Part shown: piece after piece, positions 24,356-35,795 of the stretch | How positions within the stretch are numbered: the first letter of the stretch is position 1 | Layout: every line of letters begins with the position of its first letter | NCBI GenBank assembly: GCA_026182355.1 | Contig: JAPFBL010000006.1 | Span: 6,662,501-6,726,500 of the forward strand | Origin: Hermatobates lingyangjiaoensis | Taxonomy: Eukaryota; Arthropoda; Insecta; Hemiptera; Hermatobatidae | DNA length: 64,000 bases | Direction of reading: 5' to 3' | The notes under the pieces: model-generated | Told to the model about the DNA's origin: nothing | Seen by the model: the letters and a program-made list of their open reading frames with translations, nothing else | Databases searched by the model: none | Made by a program: the position numbers and the translations under genes

Positions 24356-24881
24356 ATATAAAAAGATTTCACATAAACACGTGAAACAACAATCAATGAT
24401 CAAACCACAATAAGAAATGGGAAAACAAGACTAAGATCTTTCAACCGTAACAAGCGGTCTTCGTCAGAGTCAAAAACCCAACTGAACACTAGATGCAGAA
24501 AACATCTGGTGAGGAGTTGAGAAGGGTGGGAGGGAAGAGTGGTATTTTAAAAGGGTGAAAGCACAGGAAAGGACTAATGTCCAGAAAGGGATGTTTGGGG
24601 AAACAAAGGAGTACAGTAAGAAAAAGTAAAAAACTATCCGCTAGCTGTCAACCCTCTTTGAAGAGGCTATTGCCCTCGTGACGAAAGTATCAAGTTTGAA
24701 GAGACCGTTACTAATGTTTATAATATTAGATCTATTAAATTTAATTAGAGACGATTCAATAATATTTCTTAACAACATTGATTTTTCATAGATAATAAAT
24801 TTAGCTCCTGTCCAATCAATATGATGATTTTCATTTTTTATATGCAAGAATAAGGCACTCTGTTTTCCTTGTGGTTTGATC

Positions 24882-24895
<14 letters not shown>
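24356..24895 (-). mobile_element. Truncated Penelope-like element with inverted family A ends
   Basis: Read on the minus strand: (TA)n; a 16-bp stub of family A (24869-24884); the GIY-YIG coding end (24641-24883); a 3' untranslated part; then a full family A terminal repeat in opposite orientation to the stub (24356-24490). The stub AATGATCAAACCACAA is exactly repeated, inverted, at 24395-24410. This copy shows that family A fold-backs are terminal repeats of a PLE whose interior can be deleted. Confidence 0.8.
24641..24883 (-). pseudogene. GIY-YIG endonuclease end of a Penelope-like reverse transcriptase
   Basis: The frame reads SALFLHIKNENHHIDW, GAKFIIYEKS, RNIIESSLIK and NGLFKLD, and ends KRVDS-stop. 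'HI....H.idW..akii' followed by 'R.iiEs.LI' is the C-terminal half of the PLE GIY-YIG domain; the glutamate of IIES is the metal-binding residue of the fold. The GIY and YIG strands and the whole reverse transcriptase are missing through 5' truncation. The first six residues come from the family A stub and are not native. Confidence 0.8.
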
Positions 24896-24921
<26 letters not shown>

Positions 24922-26573
24922 GAGTTCAAAATTCAAAAAGAATAACACACAGAGTAAGGAAACACACTTACAGACTCAAACTTTCGGGTAATCCGTCTTC
25001 AGGGGAAAAGAGAAAGAGAGACCAAGAACGTTGTAGACGCAACGGCAAGTAATGATATATATATATAATTAAAGTTACAACTAGAGAACACAAAAAAGAG
25101 GTTAACAATCACGATTTTCGATCCTTTCTGCTGTCTTGCTGTCTTCAGGAAGGAGACAAAGAAAAAGAAGTAGGAACGAAGAAGCGGAGACATGAATGCG
25201 TACACAGACTGATATAAACACCCATATTTATATATATATATATATTATGATAAAGACAAAATATATGAATAATGAACGTAATGGGCTAACAGATAGTTTA
25301 CTCTAAACTTAATATTAAAACTTTCGGCAGAATGAATCATTTGTATATCATTATACAAAGATTTTGTATATTGAAACATATACTACACATCATCATCATA
25401 AATAAATAGTTGTTATTTTTCTACATGTAACATGCGTAGAATTTGTAAAATTTAGCTTATACAAAAATCTTACATGTAGTACTATACAAATTATACTGGA
25501 TTGGTTTCATTGTTAGGTTTTTGTTAGCAACAAACATATCTATTTTTTCTAAAATGAACATGATGAGGCTTTACAGGCTCTATAGGGCTCTACAAGCAAA
25601 CTGCGTATAGGATTCCCTAAACTTTATAGTACGAACATCATAGCTGCTTCAATAGACATACAATACAGATATAACAGTGTACATTAACTACAAGTAAACA
25701 TAGAGTGATACAGAAAAACACAGTGAAAGAGGGAGAGAGAGTGTGATAGACAAAAAAATAGTAAAAAATGAAGTGTTTTATTTTGAACTTTCAGCTAAAA
25801 AAAAAAAAAAACATTATTTTCTCTGTTGGATAGTTTATAGTCTAATGAGAATGGAATCTTCAATGACTTTGTGTATGTTCACAAGATTTAGGATACTTTC
25901 ATGAAGAATAGACAGAGAGGTCGTTCTCTCATAACAAGATTTCAGAGTAAATATTTGAAATAAAAATGAACGTCTTAACAACAGTAAGAAAATCAGAAAT
26001 GTGTCAAAGATCTTTCAACAAAAACAAGTGGTCTACACCAGTGCGAAACTCATACTAAATTAATCACATTAATCATTCTAATTAGTATTGCAATATTACC
26101 AAATAAACAACCAGTATTATTCTATTTTTTAAAAGTTTCTATTGGTATGCAGATTTTGACTATGCAGTATGTAAACAATTAACAAGTGATTTTCTAAAAA
26201 AAGTCATATTTGATGCTTAATAACAAGGTTTGATAGATTTTTAATATTATCACTTTAGATTTAGTGATTCAAACATAGTCAAGATGATTTTTTTCTTTGG
26301 TATATTTAAATATTACTAAGAATATCTGTAAATATGCAGATTTTGTTACTTAGTAATACATATTCCCCAAAATCGTTTTAGTCCTTAAGAAGATGTTATC
26401 ATACGTTGAAACGTTGGCAAGTGGGAGTGGCTTTTAAACACCTAGTATAATCAACCTATTTAAGACAATACTATATTTAACAAAGTGGTAAAGAAAAAGC
26501 ATTATATATATACATATATATATAATATGATAAAAGTATCAACCGTAAAGTAGAAACAAAACATTATATTTTG

Positions 26574-26576
<3 letters not shown>

Positions 26577-26621
<45 letters not shown>
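26577..26621. repeat. (TA)n microsatellite
   Basis: A pure TA run of about 45 bp. Other long ones: 36846-36902, 37556-37602, 24888-24920, 15006-15032 and 29848-29871. Confidence 0.97.
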
Positions 26622-26623
<2 letters not shown>

Positions 26624-26692
26624 GTTTGATTAAATAATACGCCATATTTACGGTTGACTAGTTTCCTTGTGTATTTCTCAAGGGATCTGAAT

Positions 26693-26783
26693 AATCGTGA
26701 ATGCAGAATCTGTTCTGCTATTTAACTATATATATATTAGTATATATTGTTAAATAGCAGAACAGATTCTGCATTCACGATTT
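26693..26783. repeat. Fold-back of another repeat family, possibly a PLE 5' region
   Basis: Arms of about 36 bp (AATCGTGAATGCAGAATCTG, TTCTGCTATTTAAC) are inverted around a 20-bp (TA)-rich loop. Just after it, 26860-26900 carries GAAGGACTGCTTCCAAC, the reverse of the PLE N-terminal coding remnant at 20200. No hammerhead core is seen in these arms. Confidence 0.7.
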
Positions 26784-27779
26784 TTTTCAGCAATTGTTGA
26801 AAAACTTCAACAATATATGTTTATATTGTATTTTATATTGGGGCGTTATTTAACAATATATGTTTAAATGAAGGACTGCTTCCAACTTTTACATATATAT
26901 ATATATATATAATAGAAATTTCAATAACATTGTTGCGATATTTTTTTCAGTTGAGTTTGTGTTGTCAGCACATAAAAAGATTTATTTTAAAAATAAGTGT
27001 CATTCAAAATGCTATCTTTATAGAACATTTTTATGCACACGGAATAAATAATAGTAAATTTTAATTTTATGTAGACTGAAGATAGCTACTTGTATTGAAA
27101 TGAATTGCTAGTTCTAAGCTTCGCCTAGCTCAGAGTTGAGCCTCCATCAGAATTGCCCAAAACAAATGTAGATACACAAATCTCTCAGTTTACGAACAGT
27201 GAAAACAGAGAACTGCATTCCGGTAAATATTACCAATGACGACGTTGACTACAGTGTGAGGATATAATGATTGTCCAATAGTGTTCAAAATCTGTTGTCT
27301 GGTAGAATACAACATATTAATTATGTTCTTGGAAATAGAAGATTATCGGTGACATATTCCATGTGATTATTGGAATGATTGAAATGCCTTCCTTACATGG
27401 TATGGATAATTACTGTTTGATTAATAGATGCATTGGCAGGACAAAAGTTTAATGAACTGAGCACCATTTGGGAAAGTGTTACACTCCTCCGTCGATAAGG
27501 ACCTTTTCTCTCGTCACACATCACACCGCTAAGCAAAAGTTGTTCTTATCGAAAATATAAACTAAAACCATAATAGGTCGACATCATCAGGTTTTCACAT
27601 TTTTTTTGGTTAATTTTATAAATGCTTATCAAGAATTGATCAGTTCTCTGGGTTCAATTTAAATTTTCTAATCCAAGTTTTAATAATTAAAATTAATATA
27701 TTCCTGGAAGGGAAATTTGGAGACACAACTTTTGACATTCGTATGCTCCAAGTTCTCCATTCCTGAATTTGTGTATTAC

Positions 27780-27900
27780 AATATCAAAATTTCATACTTC
27801 TGCTTATGAAATAGGTTGTAAATAAAACTTAAACGTCGGCTTTCGAAGTTTGATTTGATCCTGGAAAACTTATTAATTCCCGAAAAGATTCTTTACACTC
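27780..27900 (+). repeat. Family B terminal repeat, single diverged copy
   Basis: TTCTGCTTATGAAATAGG, AAACGTCGGC and TTTGATCCTGGAAAACTTA match the family B arms at 21811-22193. It ends at a CT tract, then (CA)n(TA)n from 27934. Confidence 0.65.
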
Positions 27901-27933
27901 TTTTTCTCTCTCCCTCTCCGTAAACACAGACAT

Positions 27934-27941
27934 ACACACAC

Positions 27942-28018
<77 letters not shown>
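27934..28018. repeat. (AC)n(AT)n compound microsatellite
   Basis: An (AC) run with one G and one T interruption passes directly into (AT)n, then into a family A arm. A second (AC)n(AT)n of the same design at 30850-30902 also ends on a family A arm. Confidence 0.95.
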
Positions 28019-28019
<1 letters not shown>

Positions 28020-28024
<5 letters not shown>

Positions 28025-28245
28025 TTCACATAAACACGTGAAATAACAATCAATGATCAAACCACAATATGAAATGGGAAAACAATACTAAGATTTTTCA
28101 ACCGTAACAAGCGGTCTTCGTCAGAGTCAAAAACCCATCTGTGTCAAAAACTCAGTTGGGTTTTTAACTCTGACGATGACCACTTGTTACGGTTGAAAGA
28201 TTTTAGTATTGTTTTCCCATTTCATATTGTGGTTTGATCATATAT
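28020..28245. repeat. Fold-back module, family A
   Basis: The arms meet near 28143. The left outer end is TTCACATAAACACGTGAAAT. CTGACGA is intact in the left arm (minus strand), but in the right arm it reads CTGACGATGACCACTTG. (TA)n lies on both sides. Confidence 0.85.
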
Positions 28246-29054
28246 ATATATATATATATAAAAACATGTAATAAAGAAACGGTCTAAAAGTACAAAACGG
28301 TCCGTAATAAAGAGACGGACAAAATAGTACTGTTAAAAAAGTGTTAAACATAAAAAGAACAAGACACTTACTTTCAATATTTCGAACCGCAGATCGTTGT
28401 CAGGAAGAGACTAGAAGGGAAGGAGAAGATGTATGACTCGACTTTCCACCATCAGTCTAAAACGACCGTATGATATTTTTTGTGGTGGATGGTTAATGAA
28501 TGATTATGGTTTTCTATATATTTTTAAAACATTATTTCTAACTTTTTCTTTTGTAAAAATTGTAAAATTTAATTTATTATTTTTATTTCATATGTAAATT
28601 TGATTTTATTATTTAATGAATTAAAGTAACTATTACTATCTAGTATTTTATGTTAGTTAATGTTATTTTCCATTTATCTAATGAAATTCATATTTTTAGA
28701 TAAGGTGATGTTAGCTTGTAAATAGTTCTAGAGTTTTACTTGAAGATACAAAAACGATCGAACGCCCACAACAATGGTTCACAAGGTAAGACGGATTCGT
28801 ATAATAATATGATATATTTTTTTGGTACCATCATGAAATTTATTATATATATATATATATACGAGTTCGAGATTAACAAAGAGCAACACACAAAGTAGGG
28901 AAACACACTTACAGACTCAAATTTTTGGGTAATCCGTCTTCAGGAGAAAAGAGAATGGGAGACCAAGCACGTTGTAGGCGCAACGGCAAGTAACCAACCC
29001 GGCAACCGCCAGCGCTGTCAACCGTACCCGGTCTTAAAGTATATATATATATAT

Positions 29055-29290
29055 ACTTAAAATAAACTGTGACACATAGACAGAAACATAACAAAGAATC
29101 ACTTTTCAATATTTTGACCGTAATGGCGGTCGTCATCAGGATAAGAAGTGAAATAATTATATATCAATGAAAACGGTTGTCCCAATCGAAGATTAAATAA
29201 AAATAGCACATAACATAAAAGAGAGCGCAAATCTTATCATGGCAATATTCGAAAACTATTCGTCATCAGGAGAAAAGCAGGAGAGAAGGT
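29055..29290 (-). repeat. Two further motif-bearing repeats in minus orientation
   Basis: TTCAATATTTTGACCGTAAT followed by GGCGGTCGTCATCAGG (29102-29141), and GCAATATTCGAAAACTATTC followed by GTCATCAGGAG (29241-29273), are minus-strand CTGATGA-stem-GAA-ATAT-type motifs from two different families. Similar single copies are at about 7895-7925, 14496-14530 and 28376-28410. None has both helices intact. Confidence 0.5.
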
Positions 29291-29840
29291 GGGTTCAGTA
29301 AAATGTTGTTTGGTAGATACATTTCAAAGGCTGTGCAACAAAATTTGAGCCTGTAAATATTTTTTCTTGACTGTGTGCTAAGTTAATTTTGCTTTTATAT
29401 GCTTGCAATGAATGTGCCCAGTGAGTGCTCGACCCCTCTATCTCTTCTTATTAAAAACTCTGCAGGTGTATTGCAGTTATAATAAGCTGAGTATGATGGC
29501 AATCTGAAGTTCTAGTATGTTTGAATTCTCTAGGATAGCTTGTACTTTATTATATCAGGAAATAATATGACCGATTTATGCTTTCATAGCAATCATCTCT
29601 TTTTGTCTTTGAAATATAAGAAATTGTTATGATATTTTATGTGCTATAACTTTAATATCACTAGTTTTGGTAATTACAAATGTCAAAATAAAATCATTAG
29701 TCAGCCGGTTAATTATAAATGATTGCATTTTCATTATTTAGCTAAATGACATCAGCAAAATTAATGCAGTAATCATCTCAAACCATACACTCCTTTACAC
29801 TTTGATATATCTGCAGTAAAACAAATTTATTTAATAACAT

Positions 29841-29871
<31 letters not shown>

Positions 29872-30309
29872 ACATGAAATGTACTACATAAAATTACAAA
29901 GAACAAAAAAATATACTACCATATTTGGCATCCATGATTTTATCAGAGAGCTGTCAATATATTAGAGAATGTAGTATTCCATTTCCTTCAGGTTGTTTAA
30001 GAGTATAGATGGAATCAGTTGTTACGGAAATTGGCTCTCAACATTCCAAATGGATAATATCGGTGTGTACGTAGTAGTCCAGCTTATCAGAGCTACTTTC
30101 TATTATTGTACTTTAAATAAAAATGTATTGTACCTAGATTACTATGTGCACCTGAGCTACCTGAAGGTCATTGAGTTCTTGGATCAACATTAATTCTTTG
30201 CTGGGGAAACTTGGTTCTTTGCAATTGCATGGCCAAGGAACTTACTGATTAGCTGCAAAACAAATATTTTACTAATTTTACATCTTTGCTTGTGCTATTT
30301 TGATGGATC

Positions 30310-30530
30310 ATTAAACTACATATATAACATGATTTCACAATAAAAACGTGAAATAAAAATCAACGTCCAAACCATAAAATCAGAAAAAAACTATGATCTT
30401 TCGATCGTAACAAGCGGTCTTCGTCAAGAGGTTTATATTTGACTCTAACGAAAGCCGGTTCTTAAGGTTGAAAGATCTGTCTTTTTTCTGATTTCTTATT
30501 GTCATTTGGACGTTGATATATATGAATATA
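30310..30530. repeat. Old family A fold-back
   Basis: CGTGAAATAAAAATCAACGT, GATCTTTCGATCGTAACAAG and GTCTTCGTCAAGAG return as CTCTAACGAAAGCCGGTTCT and GTTGAAAGATCTGTC. The substitutions are numerous, and the core is CTCTAACGA. Confidence 0.65.
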
Positions 30531-30849
30531 GATAAAGTACATTTTGTATAATCGACATCTTTTGAATAATCAGCATCCATTTCATGCTGTGAATAACATC
30601 CTGGGTGAATTTTCTCGTTTTTATAAGCAAAATTAGGACAGAGGGGGTTGTTTTTCTTAATTTAAAGATGAACTGTTAGTTAACCCAAGAGATGATGGTT
30701 ATCAATATACAAATAATTAAAAAAGAGCGTTACCACCACAAATTGAAAAATCTGGAAGCATAATCATTCGAAAACGGAAAGGACATTTAAATATTCTAAT
30801 TGAAAATATTAATAAAATGATGAAGCTATTTCATATCAAGAACAAGCAG

Positions 30850-30897
<48 letters not shown>

Positions 30898-30902
<5 letters not shown>

Positions 30903-31140
30903 GATCAAACCACAATAAGAAATGAGAATGATCAAACCACAATAAGAAATGTGAAAACAAGACTAAGATCTTTCAACCGTAACAAGCGGTCTTCGTCAGA
31001 GTCAAAAACCCAACTCAGCTGGGTTTTTGACTCTGACGAAGACCGCTTGTTACGGTTGAAAGATCTTAGTCTTGTTTTCACATTTCTTATTGTGGTTTGA
31101 TCATTGATTGTTATTTCACGTGTTTATATGAAATCTTTAT
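30898..31140. repeat. Fold-back module, family A (near-identical to 22350)
   Basis: Inverted arms meet at about 31018. The right arm continues into TTGTTATTTCACGTGTTTAT. (CA)n(TA)n lies on the left and (TA)n on the right. A short duplicate of the outer 28 bp (30902-30928) precedes the left arm. Confidence 0.92.
31029..31071 (+). ncRNA. Hammerhead-like ribozyme motif, family A, second intact copy
   Basis: It is identical in every paired and core position to the motif at 22492-22534: GACT/AGTC, CTGACGA, extra A, GACCG/CGGTT, GAA, AGATCT, U17. Conservation of core and helices between separated copies is as expected for either young copies or selected function. Confidence 0.65.
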
Positions 31141-31269
31141 ATATATATATAAACCAATTAAAAAGAAGATAGCACACAGATAGACACAGGAATAACTTAC
31201 TTCTATATTTCCACGTCGTCGTCATCAGGAGGCGAAGAGTCCCACAGGAAGGCTGAGTGGTGACTCATA

Positions 31270-32870
31270 TTATATATATTATTAAAAAAATTATTATATA
31301 TAAAACATGAATTATCCACTCACAGAACAACACATAGGCAGGAAGTATACTGAACTGATCGAATAAAATTGGAAAATAATATGTGAGTTTTTACACATAC
31401 AAACTATTTTAAATTAAATATGAATTAATATTTCAGGATTTTTCACACCAAAATTGACTTTAAAAATTTGCATGAGTCCTTTTTCATTTAAATTTAATTC
31501 AATTTGACATTTCTAAAGTACAAAGGTCACAGAGACAAAGATAATTCTGATTTTTTCATTTATAAATATAATTTTATTCTATATATGAATTCAACTTGAC
31601 ATAGATGTTGGCAATGAAATTGAATAGAGGCAAAATCCAATAATAATCGCTCAGTTTTATAAGTTTAAATCAAATATTCAATATCGGTATTTCTATTTTA
31701 TAAAACCATTTTCAGAGGCATAAGAATAGTCTGCTTAAAAAGATTTTCGAAAACAAATTTACAAAGTTTTACGAATACCCACTATTAAAACTTTTAATAA
31801 AAAGCAGAATCCTTGATATTGAACATTCCTAAGAAATTTTTTCTCGTTTATTAATTGAGCTATATACATTTATGAGAAATCTCTTTCCCAGGAAATCGAG
31901 ATGTCAAAGTATCTTTGGATTATAATTTTTTTTATTTGAATATATTAGTACCTATTCTCCTTAAAATAGGGATATCAAAGTTTGTTTAGATCATGAATTT
32001 ATTTCAAATTTCTCTCCTAAAAAATCGGGATGTGGAAGATTATTTTGATTGTACTTTTTTAGATATAAACTTTTTTCGAATCGGGATAAGAATGCTCGTT
32101 TGGTTTATAAATTTATTAATTTGATTATGCAGATAATTAGTTTGCTTGGTTATAGAAATAAAAATGGACGGATAAATGATAAGTGACAGAGGCAAGGCAG
32201 CCAGGACAGCAGAGGGAAGAGTGTATTCGGATAATAATTAAGGGGAGACTGACCTGGATAGCTGTCCGGGCATCGACCTCGCAGCCCAGTCTGTTCCAGT
32301 TTCCAAGAGCCTTCTCATGCCAAAATGCCCGCACAACAACAAACCAAACACGACACCTAGGAGGTTTGCACCTACCATCAAGTCTTTGCTTCTTTTTATA
32401 ACACTTTAATAGTTTTATATTATAGTCCAGGTCTTTATCAGATACTCTCAGTGACCGTGGATGTCATATAAACACTAAAAGCAGATGTGACCTCTTGGTA
32501 GAATAGGTTACTTGTCTCTAATATAGAGTCGTATGTTCAAAATCCATCAGTACAGTGAAGTTTATTTTGCGTGAAAGTGAATGCCAGTGGCCCTTAGGTT
32601 CACCCAGTATCTATCAGCCTTGGGTTTGGTGCCAAAGACACCACAAGGCCAACACGATATGATGGTTTAGGCACATAAAGTACCACACTACATGACGCAG
32701 TCATACCAGTCCCCATGATATTTATAGTATAATGAAAAACCTGTGAAGGACATTAAAGACTGAAACTATAACATTTTTTAATCTTTAGAATGAATAACCA
32801 CCTATCTTCCAGTTGAAAATCCTTGCTATTGAATTTTGACTTCTCAGTGTAATTTAAAGAAAGGCCCCAA
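31270..32870. other. No gene; AT-rich, then a possible SINE
   Basis: 32480-32700 has a tRNA-like A box (TTGGTAGAATAGGTTAC) and B box (GTTCAAAATCC), followed by a GC-richer body ending near TACCACACTACATGAC. It may be a different tRNA-derived SINE. The left part shows nothing. Confidence 0.4.
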
Positions 32871-32879
32871 AAGATCTAG

Positions 32880-33460
32880 GATCTACATCTTATCAGTCAG
32901 CCATGCCGCTCTGAAAGCGTTGCTATCTGCGGTCTTCAAAACTAATGTGAGAAGTCTGATAAATTGACAAAACCTAGCCAGCTGGAATAAGTTAACTCTG
33001 ACGTGGATACCAGGACACATGGGAATGAGACGGCGGACCGATTGGCAAAGATTGGAGCAGGACAGCTCTGTAGCCCTGAGCCTTTTTGCGGGTACCTTCT
33101 AGACTCTTTAAAAAATGGGTAAAAAAAAAGTTGAAGGTGGCTGCGTAACCAGGTGTAATTCAGTCTTGAAAGTTCATTCCGAAAAAAACTTTAATTTACA
33201 AAAGGAATGATATTTCATCAGAAAGATTTTAAAATGAACCTTATTCTTCTAACACAACTTACTTTAGCTAAAATTAACATGCAACATAGAATACAGACAC
33301 TGTCTGGAGTGGAGGACACCTGTGAGTACATTTTGTGAGAATGTGAGGGATTGATTTTAAAAGGTTGAGATTTTGGTAAATCATTCCTAAAACCAATAGC
33401 AGTGAATGAAACTTCGTCAAAATTAATTATTAAGTTCATTTAAGAACTTAAAATATAAGT
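32880..33460 (+). pseudogene. LINE RNase H domain and C-terminal knuckle, inactivated
   Basis: From 32881 one frame reads IYILSVSHAALKALLSAVFK; RNase H domains of I/Jockey-type LINEs have 'SDSqAALkAL' here, so the catalytic aspartate appears as valine. TWIPGHMG (33001-33024) then shifts frame into NETADRLAKIGAGQ, the WIPGH...GNE.AD.LAK motif with a small deletion. After about 200 bp come MNLILLTQLTLAKINMQHRI and DTCEYIL-stop-EC, the Cys/His knuckle. A stop after RSLIN and the frameshift show it is dead. Confidence 0.75.
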
Positions 33461-33813
33461 TGTAATAATGACAAAGGGCAGCACAATAGGACATTTTGGC
33501 CCCAAAGTGCGAGATTCTATAATGTGCCCTCAGACTGGTGGTAGTAATAATATTGTGAGAAGCTGACACTGGCAACACTGAATACATGAGATGGTTCAGA
33601 ATAGGCACCAGAAGTAGATACAGTGAACATGGATGACCTTCTGAATCATTAAGTCAGCGAGCATTCGTCATGCCAGTGACACCCACACCGTCATCCGATG
33701 CCATCTGTCCTGCTCATACAATGCAGTTAATAGCACACCTATAAAAAGAACACAACACTCACTTCATCAATAATGTTAGAGCTCTCATGCTAAAGCGAAG
33801 AAATATCAGCAAG

Positions 33814-34500
33814 GGCGCTAGGGTAGCTCAGTGGCTTACGTTCCCGCTTCTCGACTGGTATTTCCGGGGTTTGATACCTACTCTGGCTCTCGATTTATTC
33901 ACTCAGGTCAATCAGACCTGTCGGTGTAAAAAAATCCGAGCGTGTTTGATATCAGTTACTCGAATACGCTTGAGTAAGCAAACTTTAGAACTTCCAATGT
34001 AGAATGTTCATTGTGTAGTACAGTATTTCCCAAACTTTTTCGAGCGACCGCCCCCTTGGGTCCGTAAACCTATACTCAACACTCCTCAATAATCAGAATC
34101 TTAGACTAAATAACGAAATGAGTAACATTTTAATAATAAAATTAATATAATGACTAATCAAATATTTATTTATAATCCAATATATATATTGTTTCATAGC
34201 ATATTTATGCAAAAGGATTAATACACAATAAAAGAAACTTAGATGAGAATATACTTTTAACATAAAAATAAATTATCAAAACAAATAATTTTAAAAAACC
34301 TTTTCCTAGAAGTTTACATGTGCTGTTTTCACTTAAATTTAGAAATTATATTGCATGAACATTTTCAATTTATGGAAATAGAATCCCCAACTCCTTTTTG
34401 CATTAGCGCCCCCCGATATCAAAGCACCGCCCCCAGGGGGGCGGTACCGCCCACTTTGGGAAACACTGGTGTAGTATCACAATAGGCTTGTGTGTTCTTT
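33814..34500 (+). mobile_element. tRNA-derived SINE, split by a hAT element
   Basis: The tRNA-like head has an A box (TAGCTCAGTGG, 33824-33834) and a B box (GGTTTGATACC, 33868-33878; one change from GGTTCGANNCC). The body continues through CTCTGGCTCTCGATTTATTC and ends near GAATGTTCATTGTGTAGTATC. The hAT element at 34021-34468 interrupts the tail. A second, diverged copy lies at 57083-57319. The head does not fold as a clean tRNA, so this is a SINE and not a tRNA gene. The 3' limit is approximate. Confidence 0.8.
34021..34468. mobile_element. Non-autonomous hAT element with an 8-bp target duplication
   Basis: The ends are CAGTATTTCCCAAAC and, on the opposite strand, CAGTGTTTCCCAAAG. Both are followed inward by GC-rich stretches containing CCGCCCCC. 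The identical octamer GTGTAGTA lies at 34013-34020 and 34469-34476. CAG-starting terminal repeats plus an 8-bp duplication define the hAT superfamily. The 448-bp body is AT-rich and noncoding, so a transposase must have acted in trans. Confidence 0.92.
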
Positions 34501-35364
34501 CATGGGACGACCGCTGCAACCAAACTAACCTTAAATCATCGAAGTTGTCTCAATAACAATAGACAACTGGTTAAATTGTCTAGCAATTCTAATTCATGTG
34601 TGTGGATTTGATGAGCAGAGGTAAACCTGTAGCTGTTCTTGTCATTTAAAACAGTGATGTCTGCATATTCGAGTCTTTGATTCCAGTCTTTATTACCACA
34701 TAAACAATGCGAGTGTTTAAAAATGGTTTGCTTTTTAAAGAATTATTCATTATATCTTAATTAGTATAATTGTCATCACAATTAAGTATTACAAAATGCA
34801 AATTGGTTAATAGAATTAATATTACTGTGCAAACTGTTTGTTCTGGCTTTGCATTGGGAAACAATTACTGTTAGAACTAACTGCGATTAGTTTTGATACT
34901 TTTTCTTTTTTAAATATTGGTCCATCCTGAATCACGTAGGATTTGTATTAAGTTCTCAGGGAATCGGAATTCATTAAAATAGAACAATGGGTAATCTATT
35001 AATTTGTCAATAAGAAATTAATATTATGTTTACAAAGTCCATTAGTGCTTTGAAAAGAATTCCAGCTATGGCCTAGCTGAATACTCTGTTCCTCTCTGAA
35101 TTTCCAGACTTCATAACTCTGGGCACAGCTAGCTCTTGAATGGCTTACACCACGTGACGTAAACATTTCTAATTAAATGATTTGGTTTTATTAAGACAAT
35201 AGTCGTGGTGATGTAGAAATTTAAATACCAAATATACGCATATTTTTACAGCCGGGTTTTTGATTTGTTAAATCTTATATGGATTTAATATTATTTTTAT
35301 AAAGTCTCTTACAGTTTTATAAAGAAGGGATCTTAGGACTTTTTTCCCCCCATTTCTGATTATG

Positions 35365-35415
35365 GTTTGATCATTGATTGTTGTTTCACGTGTTTATTGT
35401 GAAATCTTGTTATCT
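35365..35415 (+). repeat. Family A outer-end fragment joined to (CT)n(TA)n
   Basis: GATTATGGTTTGATCATTG and TTTCACGTGTTTATTGTGAA are only the outer 60 bp of family A. A (CT)n run of about 40 bp, then (TA)n, leads into the next fold-back. Confidence 0.65.
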
Positions 35416-35420
35416 CTCTC

Positions 35421-35476
<56 letters not shown>

Positions 35477-35483
<7 letters not shown>

Positions 35484-35795
35484 TCGTTGGAAATACGATC
35501 CGAAACAGACAAATATAGTTCATTGTAGAAAAAAGAACATAGAGGAATTAAAAGCACACACTTACAGTCTCTAACTTTTGGTTTGAACCTTCTTCAGGAG
35601 AGATAAGAGAGGGAAACGAAGGTTTCGCTTGGTTTGTGCTTAAAGTGCGCTTCTTTTCCCTCTCTTATATCTTCTGAAGACGGTTCAAACCGAAAATTAG
35701 AGACTGTAAGTGTGTTCTTTTGATTTCTTTATGTTTCTTTGTCTATATTGAACTATATTTGTCTGTTTTGGATCGTATTTCCAACGAAAAAGTGT
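35477..35795. repeat. Fold-back module, family C (same subfamily as 15041)
   Basis: The outer ends CCTTTTCGTTGGAAATACGA and CGTATTTCCAACGAAAAAGT are perfect mirrors. The arms carry CACACTTACAGTCTCTAA and GAAGACGGTTCAAACCGAAA. The right-arm core CTGAAGA (35674-35680) is followed by C, GGTT/AACC, GAA, AATT, A17 and GAGA, but the 5' side of stem I has mutated. Confidence 0.88.

Noticed and set aside
33816..33890. A tRNA gene
   Set aside because: The A and B boxes are present, but the arms do not fold into a clean cloverleaf, and a diverged copy with the same non-tRNA tail exists at 57083.
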